The notes below the pieces were generated by a model. The model was not told the DNA's origin, did no database searches, and worked only from the letters and a program-made list of their open reading frames with translations. The translations under genes were made by a program, and so were the position numbers. A stretch of 64,000 nt of DNA from Gordionus sp. m RMFG-2023 (Eukaryota; Nematomorpha; Gordioida; Chordodea; Parachordodidae), in assembly GCF_954871325.1 (NCBI RefSeq), contig NC_088775.1, forward strand, positions 25,707,561 to 25,771,560. Reading direction: 5' to 3'. Positions within the stretch are counted from its first letter, which is position 1. Each line of letters begins with the position of its first letter. Positions 1-12,800 of this stretch are shown in pieces.

Positions 1-1854
1 GTGGCCCAAAAATAATATTAATGTTCATTCCTTTCTATTCTTAATTTTTTGCCTTATTGAATTAAATGATAAAATTATTTAAAAAATAAGAATAATAAAA
101 AATGGAAATATTTCACATAATATTTTGTAGGGTTGATAATTGCAACTACTAACTAGTTATAATTTTGAAAAATAACTGACCAGTTATTCCGAATAAATAA
201 CTATCTACATTTATGAATATAAAATATGTCAAATCTTTATTTCTCATACTTTATCTTATAATTCCCTAAATTTTAAATTACTGTTTTTTATATAATGTAG
301 GGAAACCCAGGGCAATGTGATTGATGGGATAACAATGTTGATGCAGATATTTTTTTAACATATAAGCTAAAAGACTATAAATGTGAAGATGTTAAATGTT
401 CCATCTAAAGCTGTAAAAAAATAATTTTTAAATATTAATATCTACAACATATAAAATATATTTTTAAGCAAACAGGGACATTAATAAATAATGTTATTTA
501 TAATAAATTTTTAGTAACAAAGGAAAAAATAATTGAAATGTTAAATGTAAAATAGACACACTTAAATGTGCTATTTTAGAAAAAATTTACATTCCCATAT
601 GGTATTTATTAGATTATACAATAAAGTTATGTTCAATTTTATTTTAACCATTTTACCCTCGGTATGGTGTAAAATTGCACAGTTCAAATAATCATAGCTC
701 CTAAAGTATTATAAGTAGATATATTTTATTTATTTTGCAGATAAAGGATTTGGCTACATATAAATCTATAATTTGTTTCAAAATTTTAAGATAAAAATGC
801 AAACCATTTATACTCATATTTAGGTATCTTGAAGATAAACTAATATTGAGACATCACTAACATAATTTTTATTCCACTTGTCAATAATACTATTCGTGTT
901 TTTAATGAGGAATTCCTTAAATTTATCACATTATTTGGGAGAAAATTAAGCCAAATAAGTGCCAATCATAATGAATCCTTCTATTTTAAACAAGCCATTA
1001 AAATAGTTAGTCATCAAGGTAATAGAAATGCAAATAACCCAATATATTAATTGATTCTTTTTTTATAATTTTTTGATCAATTATTTGTTTGTTTATATAT
1101 AAATGTTCTATATTTTTATAATTGTTAGTTGATTTTTAAAGTTTAAGGAAATCTTGCTTTATTTACAACACTTTATAATAAAATTCTATATTTAAATTCA
1201 ATTAAATCTTTTAAAAATTTAATTCTATTTTTGAGAGATTTAACATTATTTTTAGAAAATAAAAATTAAATAAGAATAAAATAATTATTGTTTTGGACAT
1301 CCAATAAAAATTATCATTTTAATGACAGACAATATAATAAAGTAATTGATGGTTTGTATAAAAAATGTTTCTCAACCATGTTATCATGCAAATATTTATT
1401 TGATCCAGATCAAATAAAAACTGGCTAAAACAATTATAGTTTTTTTTTAAATCTAAAGAAAAGGATATGTTTAATGAGTGATTTTGACTGTGAGGGTGGG
1501 GAGGGGATTATATAATTAACATATATTTAATTTGTATAGTGTATTAATTTGGGTACTAAAAATATCAATTGTGCTATACCATCTCTATCAATTTGTTCTA
1601 TGATATTACTGATATGCTCAATTTATCATTTATCACCAAAATATGTTAGAATATCTGCATTTTAGTGTTTATTTTATTCAGTTTTTAAAAATATATTTTA
1701 TGATTTTAAAAAATTTCATGTTTCAATATTAAAATACTAACAATTTTATATAACTAGCAAAATATAAATTTTGTCTGCATTTAAAATTTTTAACTTATGT
1801 TAAAGTTTCTTAATAAATCAAAAAACTTTATCATTCAATAATAATAAATATTAC
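1..1854. other. AT-rich non-coding DNA
   Basis: No open frame of useful length, no recognisable domain, no transposon terminus and no RNA gene were seen. The stretch is low-complexity A/T-rich DNA. If the exon at 1855-2121 is real, this part is intron or downstream flank of that minus-strand gene. Confidence 0.6.
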
Positions 1855-2121
1855 CTTCTCCCATAGCTTTATTTGCTTCTTGTCTTTTATTATCTGATTC
1901 TGTTTCCATATCCTCTGTAACATCAATATCATTATTTCCCATATCTTGATCTGCATTATCATTGGCATCAGGTTTGACAGTTAATTCATTGTCGAATTCT
2001 GGAAACAAATTGCATAGAGGACATGATAAGAAAATTTTACCTATATCACTTTCAATATCTTCTGATTCAATATCTGATGGATTAGATGATTCTTTATCAG
2101 ATTTATAATCGTGAGCAGCAT
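1855..2121 (-). CDS. Internal exon of an unidentified acidic protein
   Basis: Read on the minus strand, this 267-bp stretch starts right after a TTTACAG acceptor and ends at a G|GTAAT donor, with one uninterrupted frame of 88 codons between. The peptide is strongly acidic and serine-rich (SDIESEDIESDIG, DVTEDMETESDN) and holds a single CPLC motif. Both flanking introns would be phase 1: two bases complete the first codon and one base is left at the end. The exon has no ATG start and no stop, so it is internal. Its composition is clearly less AT-biased than its flanks. I do not recognise the family. No partner exon could be linked with certainty; the exon at 45989-46141 has the same strand and the same 1-1 phase but lies 44 kb upstream. 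An acidic N-terminal piece of a transposase is an alternative reading. Confidence 0.55.
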
Positions 2122-4035
2122 CTGTAAATATATGCGTTTTCTAATTTGTAAAAAAATTACTAATTAATATTTAAAATTATACTGGAAGCTCAGATTGTTC
2201 ATGTTTAATACCAGACCCTAAACTATATAATATTATTTGTTGAAATATTATATAAAATAAAATAAAACCTAGCGATCCAGTCTCGAAAAAAATTTAATTC
2301 AGGACTTTGAAGCACTTCTGGCTTAAGCGTGCATAGTTTGACAAAATCTTTCAATAAGTTGATCTGTTCTTTTGGAAATGACATTTTCCAGAACGTGCGA
2401 TTAGGGATGAATTATAATTCAAAAATAATACTGTTAGTCACTCTCAGTATCATCCAACTTGGTATTTTGATTAAATACAATATCGGTCATTGCTTTGTAT
2501 TCAATATTCTTTTTGTTTAGATTCCCTTTTCATGTTAATATTTAAATTTCATTTTTCGCTAATTGAAGTTTACTTTTTTGTAATTTTTATTTTTTTGAAA
2601 TTTTTATTTGATTCCTTAATATATTACTATATTCCTATCTAATATAATATTGAAAAAATTATTCAATAAAAACGGAATTGAGGAGAGTACAAGTTCTTCA
2701 AAAAACAAATAATCATATTTTAAAATAATAATTTTTTTGTTTTAAAAAATGAAATTCCTTGAAGTTAGATGTCTTCTTGAGGTTAGGATAAATGGGCATT
2801 GTCTTAGGTGTGTAAAAGTGCCTTAGGAGGGGAAGATTCTTTGAAAATCATTTAAAATATTTCGTATAAATGTTATTTTTAAATTTATTAATAGTATTAC
2901 ATAAATACCGAAAGACCTTTTCTACCAAGAGCATTATCCCGAATGTACCTTATGAATTATATTTAGTGTGACTCGGTGTTATTAAAAGATATTTAAATTG
3001 ATTAATATACAGTACATCGTTTAAATATAGGTACTAATATATTTTTACAAAATACAAATGTATCTACACACATATAAAATTTTATTATACTCATGTAAGA
3101 TTTGATAATGCTTAATTTAAGATTCTAATATTTAAATTCAAATATTTTTTATATGAGTTTGTAAATTTTTAATATTATATATGAACTGGTCAGGGCCGGG
3201 CCTGGATCTAAAAGAATTTTTGAGATTGATAAATACATTATGCCTTGATTTCAATTTCAATTGAAACCTTATTTTCAAAATGACTCAAATTATCTATTTA
3301 AAGCTACCTAAAAATCTCATAATAAACTTGCTTTGCTATCAACAGGAAAAGGTAAAAAAAAATATTTCATTTAAAATATTAAAACTAAAATAAAGGCTAA
3401 TAAAAACTGTACCGATTGGAGAAGAAAGTGCAATAATATTAGACAATAATGAGCATTTGAACAAAAGTTCATCGCGTTGAGAAATATTGAGCACTTTTTG
3501 GTTAGGTTGTTTTCGTATATATTTGATTATTAACCAGAAGTAGATTGAGAGAAACTAAACCTTTATAAATAATTTTTGATCATAATAATGGAAATATTAA
3601 TATAACGTAGGAATAATATATTATGCCACTATATGTGTTCTGATTATAAATATCATTAATACCTTAATGTAAAAAATATTAATAGATTACAAATAAAAAG
3701 CTATTTGTATTTGGGAGAAATAATTTCTTGCCTTGTATTTCTTTCTCAATTTTTATATTTATATCTATACCTCACTCTATTATTTTAATTAGGTAGGGTG
3801 TAGTTTCACTACTATACTCTATGAAACAAGGTTTGTTGACTTGAGAAAATAAATCGGCATATGGAGATTGGGCCTCCATATTGTTGCTAAAATATTAGGT
3901 CGTAAAATTTAAGATAAAATTTTGTGCTCAGGCATGCTTAGAGTACGAACCCTGAGCACAGACCCGGGGTTCATACCCCGCGATATATATTATATTCAAT
4001 GTGGAGAGGTAGTATAGAGTACATAAATAGAATTT
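2122..4035. other. AT-rich non-coding DNA with possible transposon end
   Basis: Mostly AT-rich filler. Near 3190 the GC-rich motif CAGGGCCGGGCC resembles the terminus of a hAT-type element, but no partner end was found. At 3930-3985 a GC-rich block contains the word GTACGAACCCTGAGCAC; a close relative lies inverted in the 2.07-kb repeat unit near 11098-11125. The 63-codon open frame at 2329-2520 looks random: no conserved motif, AT-driven composition. Confidence 0.5.
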
Positions 4036-4039
4036 ATTT

Positions 4040-7000
4040 ATTTATTTTAGCTCCGAACGACTTGAGGTGCAATTGACAAAAATTATGCCATTATTTAGAG
4101 TCTTAATTGCACCTAATTGCACTTCTATCCGGACATCAGCAGAATGAACCGTTCGTGAGTTATGAGCAAAATAAGGAAAGTGTGTAATTTTGATGCTGGC
4201 AGAACGACTTGAGGTGCAATTAACAAAGGTTACGCCATTATTTAGAGTCTTAATTGCACCTAATTGCACTTCTATCCGGACATCAGCAGAATGAACCGTT
4301 CGTGAGTTATGAGCAAAATAAGAAAGTGTTGGCATTTTACCAAAACCGAAAATAAAAGAGATTCTTTTTTGAAACTTAACAATAATGTAGTATATGATTT
4401 ACTCTTCAATATTCTCAAACCCGGATATCCGTATGTATAACCGTAACCGAGCTATACCTATTTAAAAAACAAGAAGTTGGCAGAACGACTTTAGGTGCAA
4501 TTAAAAAAAAATATGCCATTATTTAGAGCCTTAATTGCACCTAATTGCACTTCTATCCGGACATCAGCAGAATGAACCGTTCGTGAGTTATGAGCAAAAT
4601 AAGAAAGTGTTGGCACTTTGCCAAAACCGAAAATAAATTAGATTACCTTTTGAAACTTGGCAATTAATTAGTTTACAATTTGTGCTTTAATATTCTAAAA
4701 ACGGGATATCCGTATCATTAACCGCAAGCGAATAATATTTATTTATCTGAGGAAAATGAAGTAGGCGGAATTATTTATAAAAAGTGAGGTGCAATTAGCG
4801 ATTCTTATGCCAGTGTGTAGCCCTTTAGATGAACATTAAGAATCTTTAAACGGCATATCAGCAGAACAAACGGATAGTGAGTTATGAGCAAAATAAGAAA
4901 GTGTTGGCATTTTGCCAAAACCGAAAAAAATTATGAATAACTTTCGAAACTTGGCAATTATTTAGTATTTAATTTGTGCTTTAATATTCTCAAAACGGGA
5001 TATCCATATCATTAACCGTAACCGAGTTATATTTTTTTATTTGAGAAGCGGAAATGAGCGGAACTCTTAGTAAATGTGAGGTGCAATTAGCGATTCTTAT
5101 GCCAGTGTGTAGCCCTTTAATGGAACATTAAGAATCTTTAAAGGGCATATCAGCAGAATAAACGGCTAGTGAGTTATGAGCAAAATAAGAAAGTGTTGGC
5201 ACTTTGCCAAAACCGAAAAAATATTAAGAATAACTTTCAAAACTTGGCAATTATTTAGTATTCAATTTGTGCTTTAATATTCTCAAAACGAGATATCCGT
5301 ATCATTAACCGTAACCGAGTTATATTTATTTATTTGAGAAGCGAAAATGAGCGGAACTCTTAGTAAATGTGAGGTGCAATTAGTGATTCTTATGCCAGTG
5401 TGTAGCCCTTTAATTGAACATTAAGAATCTTTAAACGGCATATCAGCAGAATAAACGGCTAGTGAGTTATGAGCAAAAAAAGAAAGTGTTGGCACTTTGC
5501 CAAAACCGAAAAAAATTAAGATTAACTTTCGAAACTTGGCAATTATTTAATATTCAATTTGTGCTTTAATATTCTCAAAACGGGATATCCGTATCACTAA
5601 TAGTAACCGAGTTATATTTATTTATTTGAGAAGCGGAAATAAAGGAATTCTTTGTAAATGTGAGGTGCAATTAGCGATTCTTATGCCAGTGTGTAGCCCT
5701 TTAATTGAACATTAAGAATCTTTAAACGGCATATCAGCAGAATAAACGGCTAGTGAGTTATGAGCAAAATAAGAAAGTGTTGGCACTTTGCCAAAACCGA
5801 AAAAAAATAAGAATAACTTTCGAAACTTGGCAATTATTTAGTATTCAATTTGTGCTTTAATATTCTTAAAATGGGATATCCGTATCACTAATGCGATTCT
5901 TATGCCAGTGTGTAGCCCTTTAATTGAACATTAAGAATCTTTAAACGGCATATCAGCAGAATAAACGGCTAGTGAGTTATGAGCAAAATAAGAAAGTGTT
6001 GGCACTTTGCCAAAACCGAAAAAATATTAAGAATAACTTTCAAAACTTGGCAATTATTTAGTATTCAATTTGTGCTTTAATATTCTCAAAACGAGATATC
6101 CGTATCATTAACCGTAACCGAGTTATATTTATTTATTTGAGAAGCGAAAATGAGCGGAACTCTTAGTAAATGAGCGATTCTTATGCCAGTGTGTAGCCCT
6201 TTAATTGAACATTAAGAATCTTTAAACGGCATATCAGCAGAATAAACGGCTACTGAGTTATGAGCAAAATAAGAAAGTGTTGGCACTTTGCCAAAACCGA
6301 AAAAAATTAAGAATAACTTTCGAAACTTGGCAATTATTTAGTATTCAATTTGTGCTTTAATATTCTCAAAACGGGATATCCGTATCACTAATAGTAACCG
6401 AGTTATATTTATTTATTTGAGAAGCGGAAATAAGCGGAATTCTTTGTAAATGTGAGGTGCAATTAGCGATTCATATGCCAGTGTGTAGCCCTTTAATTGA
6501 ACATTAAGAATCTTTAAACGGCATATCAGCAGAATTAACGGCTAGTGAGTTATGAGCAAAATAAGAAAGTGTTGGCACTTTGCCAAAACCGAAAAATATT
6601 ATGAATAACTTTCGAAACTTGGCAATTATTTAGTATTTAATTTGTGCTTTAATATTCTCAAAACGGGATATCCCTATCATTAATCGTAACCGAGTTATAT
6701 TTATTTATTTGAGAAGCGGAAATGAGCGGAACTCTTAGTAAATGTGAGGTGCAATTAGCAATTCTTATGCCAGTGTGTAGCCCTTTAATTGAACATTAAG
6801 AATCTTTAAACGGCATATCAGCAGAATAAACGGCTAGTGAGTTATGAGCAAAATAAGAAAGTGCTGGCACTTTGCCAAAACCGAAAAAAAATAAGAATAA
6901 CTTTCGAAACTTGGCAATTATTTAGTATTCAATTTGTGCTTTAATATTCTCAAAACGGGATATCCGTATCACTAATAATAACCGAGTTATATTTATTTAT

Positions 7001-7248
7001 TTGAGAAGCGGAAATAAGCGGAATTCTTTGTAAGTGTGAGGTGCAATTAGCGATTCTTATGCCAGTGTGTAGCCCTTTAATTCAACATTAAGAATCTTAA
7101 AACGGCATATCAGCAGAATTAACGGCTAGTGAGTTATGAGCAAAATAAGAAAGTGTTGGCACTTTGCCAAAACCGAATAAAATTATGAATAACTTTTGAA
7201 ACTTGGCAATTATTTAGTATTCAATTTGTGCTTTAATATTCTCAAAAC
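4040..7248 (+). repeat. Left arm of the inverted array
   Basis: Contains about nine plus-orientation modules after the edge variants at 4040-4760. Copies from 4.8 kb to 7.2 kb differ by scattered substitutions and small indels, so they are related but not identical. The last module is cut after the words ATATTCTCAAAAC. Confidence 0.75.
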
Positions 7249-9035
7249 TCGAAAGTTATTCTTAATATTTTTTCGGTTTTGGCAAAGTGCCAACACTTTC
7301 ATATTTTGCTCATAACTCACTAGCCGTTTATTTTGCTGATATGCCGTTTAAAGATTCTTAATGTTCAATTAAAGATCTACACATTGCACCTCACATTTAC
7401 TAAGAGTTCCGCTCATTTCCGCTTCTCAAATAAATAAATATAACTCGCTTACGGTTAATGATACGGATATCCCGTTTTGAGAATATTAAAGCACAAATTG
7501 AATACTAAATAATTGCCAAGTTTCGAAAGTTATTCTTAATTATTTTCGGTTTTGGCAAAGTGCCAACACTTTCTTATTTTGCTCATAACTCACTAGCTGT
7601 TTATTCTGCTGATATGCCGTTTAAAGATTCTTAATGTTCAATTAAAGGGCTACACACTGGCATAAGAATCGCTAATTGCACCTCACATTTACTAAGAGTT
7701 CCGCTCATTTCCGCTTCTCAAATAAATAAATATAACTCGGTTACGGTTAATGATACGGATATCCCGTTTTGAGAATATTAAAGCACAAATTGAATACTAA
7801 ATATTTGCCAAGTTTCGAAAGTTATTCTTAATTATTTTCGGTTTTGGCAAAGTGCCAACACTTTCTTATTTTGCTCATAACTCACTAGCCGTTTATTCTG
7901 CTGATATGCCGTTTAAAGATTCTTAATGTTCAATTAAAGGGCTACACACTGGCATAAGAATAGCTAATTGCACCTCACATTTACTAAGAGTTCCGCTCAT
8001 TTCCGCTTCTCAAATAAATAAATATAACTCGGTTACGGTTAATGATACGGATATCCCGTTTTGAGAATATTAAAGCACAAATTGAATACTAAATAATTGC
8101 CAAGTTTCGAAAGTTATTCATAATATTTTTTCGGTTTTGGCAAAGTGCCAACACTTTCTTATTTTGCTCATAACTCACTAGAAGTTTATTCTGCTGATAT
8201 ACCGTTTAAAGATTTTTAATGTTCAATTAAAGGGCTACACACTGGCATAAGAATCGCTAATTGCACCTCACATTTACTAAGAGTTCCGCTCATTTCCGCT
8301 TCTCAAATAAATAAATATAACTCGGTTACGGTTAATGATACGTATATCTCGTTTTGAGAATATTAAAGCACAAATTGAATACTAAATAATTGCCAAGTTT
8401 CGAAAGTTATTCTTAATATTTTTTCGGTTTTGGCAAAGTGCCAACACTTTCTTATTTTGCTCATAACTCACTAGCCGTTAATTCTGCTGATAAGCCGTTT
8501 ATAGATTCTTAATGTTCTATTAAAGGGCTACACATTGGCATAAGTATCTCTAATTGCACCTCACATTTTATAAATAATTCCGCCTACTTCATTTTCCTCA
8601 GATAAATAAATATTATTCGCTTGCGGTTAATGATACGGATATCCCGTTTTTAGAATATTAAAGCACAAATTGTAAACTAATTAATTGCCAAGTTTCAAAA
8701 GGTAATCTAATTTATTTTCGGTTTTGGCAAAATGCCAACACTTTCTTATTTTGCTCATAACTCACGAACGGTTCATTCTGCTGATGTCCGGATAGAAGTG
8801 CAATTAGGTGCAATTAAGACTCTAAATAATGGCGTAGCCTTTGTTAATTGCACCTCAAGTCGTTCTGCCAGCATCAAAATTTCACACTTTCCTTATTTTG
8901 CTCATAACTCACGAACGGTTCATTCTGCTGATGTCCGGATAGAAGTGCAATTAGGTGCAATTAAGACTCTAAATAATGGCATAATTTTTGTCAATTGCAC
9001 CTCAAGTCGTTCTGCCAACTTCACAGAGCTCAATA
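7249..9035 (-). repeat. Right arm of the inverted array
   Basis: Begins in mid-module with TCGAAAGTTATTC, the reverse complement of an internal part of the module, and carries about five modules in minus orientation. The first has a deletion: TTAAAGATCTACACATTGCACC replaces the normal, longer segment around 7372. The arm ends in two edge variants (8730-9035) that mirror 4042-4335 almost base for base. Confidence 0.75.
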
Positions 9036-9804
9036 AATAATATATTACTTGGAAATAAATTTAAAAAATTTGGAAAATAAAATATATAAATATGTTATTT
9101 TAAATTAAAAGTGCGAATTTCAGAAAAACTACTTTGGATAAACAAAACAACTTATAATAAATCACAACAGAATAAATTGTGATAATATAAAAGAATATAA
9201 ATTTTTAATGCATATATAGGATACTAAGAATTTCTGAAAAGGAAAAGATTTGTTTTGACTTTTAAAGAAAACGGGGTATGTATGATCAATTGCGGGAGAA
9301 ATTTGGTGTGTAATATTTTTAAAGATAATACATGTTCGCATATTTTTAAGCGTAGGGATTAATATTACGAAAAAATTAAAAGCAAAAATAGAAACTTGTG
9401 CCAACTTCACGTTTAAAAGTCGATTAAAAGAACTAACGATAAAGTATATATCATTCTTTAGTGCTTTGTTAGTAGAGGTTAGTGCTTCAATCACTTTTGT
9501 AACCGAATTTAAGAATAAAATGTTATATGCAAAAAAAAATTTAAAAAGGTGGCCAACTAAAACAAAAACCATAGTAATACCAAATATGCGGTTTTCGTCA
9601 TTATATAGTATTAAATAGTGCTTAATTAGAAAATTTGAATTCAGTAATTTATTTAGTTACGCTAAATGAAAAAGTAGTTATACGCTAAAAAAAATTATTT
9701 GTTATCAATTTTCTACCATAAAATTATGAAAGCACTAGCAATAAAATTTATATCATTCTTTAGTTCCATAGTTAAGGTTATTAATTATATTTGTAGCCGA
9801 ATTT
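9036..9804. other. Degenerate copies of the module found in the 2.07-kb units
   Basis: Parts near 9400-9600 and 9710-9800 are inverted, diverged copies of a sub-module that opens each downstream 2.07-kb unit. The shared signal is the word series around AAAGCACTAA, TCTACTA and AAGAATGATATA. The minus-strand frame at 9162-9572 and the plus-strand frames in the units give similar peptides only because of this DNA similarity. Confidence 0.55.
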
Positions 9805-12800
9805 AAGAATAGTAGCTTAGTACTACTAAAGTTTTGTTTTGGTTGGCCGCCATTTATTGTTTATTTTTGTTTTTTTTCGCAAATAACTTTTTATTCTTTA
9901 ATTCGGTTATAAAAGTGATTAAAGCACAAACCTCTACTAGGGAAGCCCTGAAGAATGATATAAATTTCATCGTTAGTGCTTTCATGACTTTCTGGCGAAA
10001 ATTTTATTACAATTGTTTTATATATAATGACGAAAACCGGATGTTTAGTACTACTATAGTTTTTGTTTAGATTGGCCACCGTTTATTGTGTATTTTCGCA
10101 AATAAATTTTAATTCTTAAATTGGGCTACAAAAGGGATTAAAGCACTAATCTCTACCAACGAAGCACTAAAGAATGATATATATTTTATCGTAGTGCTCT
10201 TAATCGACTTTTAAGCGCGAAGTTGGCACAATTTTTTATTTTTGCTTACAACTTTTTTTCTTAAATTCGGATTTAGTACTAAAAGCTCTAAAAAATGACA
10301 TATGATTCATTGTTAGTGCTTCCAATTGTTCGGTCAACTTTATATAGCAGAGTGAAAATAATTTTAATTCATTTTTTATATGCTCAGAGGATTTTTTAAA
10401 TTTCATATTTATATATATATTATTTCTTCTTCCCCTGCCAGAAAAAAAAATACTATTTAGGTATCTTTTTATTTCAATATTATTTTGTTTCATATTTTTT
10501 TTAAAAATTGCAAAATTATTAAAAGAAAATAGAAAATAAATTTTTTATTTTGTATATTCCAATTTAATAATTAAATTTTATATATAATATAAATGAAACA
10601 ATAAAATATTATTCATTGTATATTATTATAACTATAAATAAAAATAGAAAATATATAAAAAAACCAATCCCAAATTTTTTTAGATTATATTTTTCTTTCT
10701 ATTTTCTTCTTCCATTATTTGTATTATATAAGTTTTAAATATTTCATGTCGCGAATAGCCGCGAAATCCAAATTAAAATATTTTTCATTAACTATTAGTG
10801 TTAGTCGTATGTTGGTGGACTATATTTTGTCGATTAACATCCTACTCATATTGATAAATTGTGATGATAAAAATATTCCAGCCACTGAAAGACCTAGCCC
10901 TTAATACTTTCAATATTAATTTAGTTTACAATTTAAAATATATTAAAATTAAGCCTTAGATTAGCTCATCGAGAGGAAACGCCTGTCCTCCTAATGAATA
11001 GATTTTTTGATTAGCTCTCGATTGATATATAAGATGAACATATATATTATAACTTTCTATGTTACAAAAACAAATATAAAAAAGGTTTTTCCAATGTCTG
11101 TGCTCGGGGTTCGTGCTCAGAGCTGGTTTAGTCGATTTTTAGACCAAACCCCTGGGTTTGGGTTAGACAACCAACCAATTATTTATACTAGGCCTCAATA
11201 TGATTCATGTTCGCTCACTTTGGCAGGTCTGTAACCACGTGCTAGTTAAAATTTAACAATCTAGCGTTGAGACCATATAGAGCCAAGATAAAACTCGCAG
11301 AAAAGGAGAATAGAAGTAAGACAGAATTTTGTCGCGAGGGAGGGGGGTTGAATTGTTATAATTATGGTGGACCAGGTCATATGCTTTAGGAATGCCTTGG
11401 TTGTGGAAAATTTGGGCATATAGCCCCTTCCAATGAAACAGGAGAAATTACGATATGCACAATATAGCTGTTTTGGTCATAAGCAGGAATATAATACGAG
11501 TAATTACAATAACAAAAATGGCTTTCCACAGAAAGGGTCTGACCAAAATGCATCAAATGTAAAGAGTATTGAAAGGGATGAAAATGGAAGTAGTTAATGT
11601 GCCTAATATAAAAAAACTGGGAAGCTAAGTATGGAAAATTTTAGGTGTTGAAAACCGGGATATTAGGCAAGGGACAGTGGGAATTTGTGACTATATGATG
11701 GCAAAGAATTAATACGGGGGTAATACGGTTAAGAATGACAAAGGAAGTGCTTTCTCAGGGAAAAATAAATAAGGGGGGGATGTAAAAATATGCTAAAGGA
11801 GTGGGTGGTACATGATATTTGTCCCATAGTGATGATAAATTTAAATGGAAGATAAGAATAGTAGCTTAGTACTACTAAAGTTTTGTTTTGGTTGGCCGCC
11901 ATTTATTGTTTATTTTTGTTTTTTTTCGCAAATAACTTTTTATTCTTTAATTCGGCTATAAAAGTGATTAAAGCACAAACCTCTACTAGGGAAGCCCTGA
12001 AGAATGATATAAATTTCATCGTTAGTGCTTTCATGACTTTCTGGCGAAAATTTTATTACAATTGTTTTATATATAATGACGAAAACCGGATGTTTAGTAC
12101 TACTATAGTTTTTGTTTAGATTGGCCACCGTTTATTGTGTATTTTCGCAAATAAATTTTAATTCTTAAATTGGGCTACAAAAGGGATTAAAGCACTAATC
12201 TCTACCAACGAAGCACTAAAGAATGATATATATTTCATCGTAGTGCTTTTAATCGACTTTTAAGCGCGAAGTTGGCACAATTTTTTTATTTTTGCTTACA
12301 ACTTTTTTTCTTAAATAAGGCTACTATACGGATTTAGTACTAAAAGCTCTAAAAAATGACATATGATTCATTGTTAGTGCTTCCAATTGTTCGGTCAACT
12401 TTATATAGCAGAGTGAAAATAATTTTAATTCATTTTTTATATGCTCAGAGGATTTTTTAAATTTCATATTTATATATATATTATTTCTTCTTCCCCTGCC
12501 AGAAAAAAAAATACTATTTAGGTATCTTTTTATTTCACTTTTTATTCCATATTATTTTGTTTCATATTTTTTTTAAAAATTGCAAAATTATTAAAAGAAA
12601 ATAGAAAATAAATTTTTTATTTTGTATATTCCAATTTAATAATTAAATTTTATATATAATATAAATGAAACAATAAAATATTATTCATTGTATATTATTA
12701 TAACTATAAATAAAAATAGAAAATATATAAAAAAACCAATCCCAAATTTTTTTAGATTATATTTTTCTTTCTATTTTCTTCTTCCATTATTTGTATTATA

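Larger units (their letters stand above)
4040..9035. repeat. Foldback-like inverted array of ~292-bp modules
   Basis: A module recognisable by GCCAGTGTGTAGCCC and GAGTTATGAGCAAAATAAG repeats head-to-tail. Its marks fall near 4809, 5101, 5393, 5687, 5903, 6184, 6478, 6769 and 7060, giving spacings of about 292 bp; the 217-bp step at 5687-5903 is a partial deletion. At about 7249 the orientation flips abruptly and the same module runs in reverse (marks near 7366, 7645, 7937, 8228 and 8520). Each outer end carries a divergent variant module with the motif ACGACTTGAGGTGCAATT, so left edge (4040-4760) and right edge (8560-9035) match as an inverted repeat. Long inverted ends built of tandem modules are the hallmark of foldback elements, but no transposase is present and I could not define a target duplication. 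The open frames of 97 and 102 codons in the outer modules follow from DNA repetition. Confidence 0.8.

Noticed and set aside
3945-3985. GGGGTTCATACCCC as a tRNA T-arm
   Set aside because: The loop deviates from the TTCRANY pattern and the upstream sequence does not fold into the other arms.
4042-9040. Two similar open frames of 97 and 102 codons at 4042-4335 (minus) and 8732-9040 (plus) that look like a repeated protein
   Set aside because: They are the inverted outer modules of the repeat array. The peptide repeats because the DNA repeats, other modules do not keep the frame, and no start context or domain is present.
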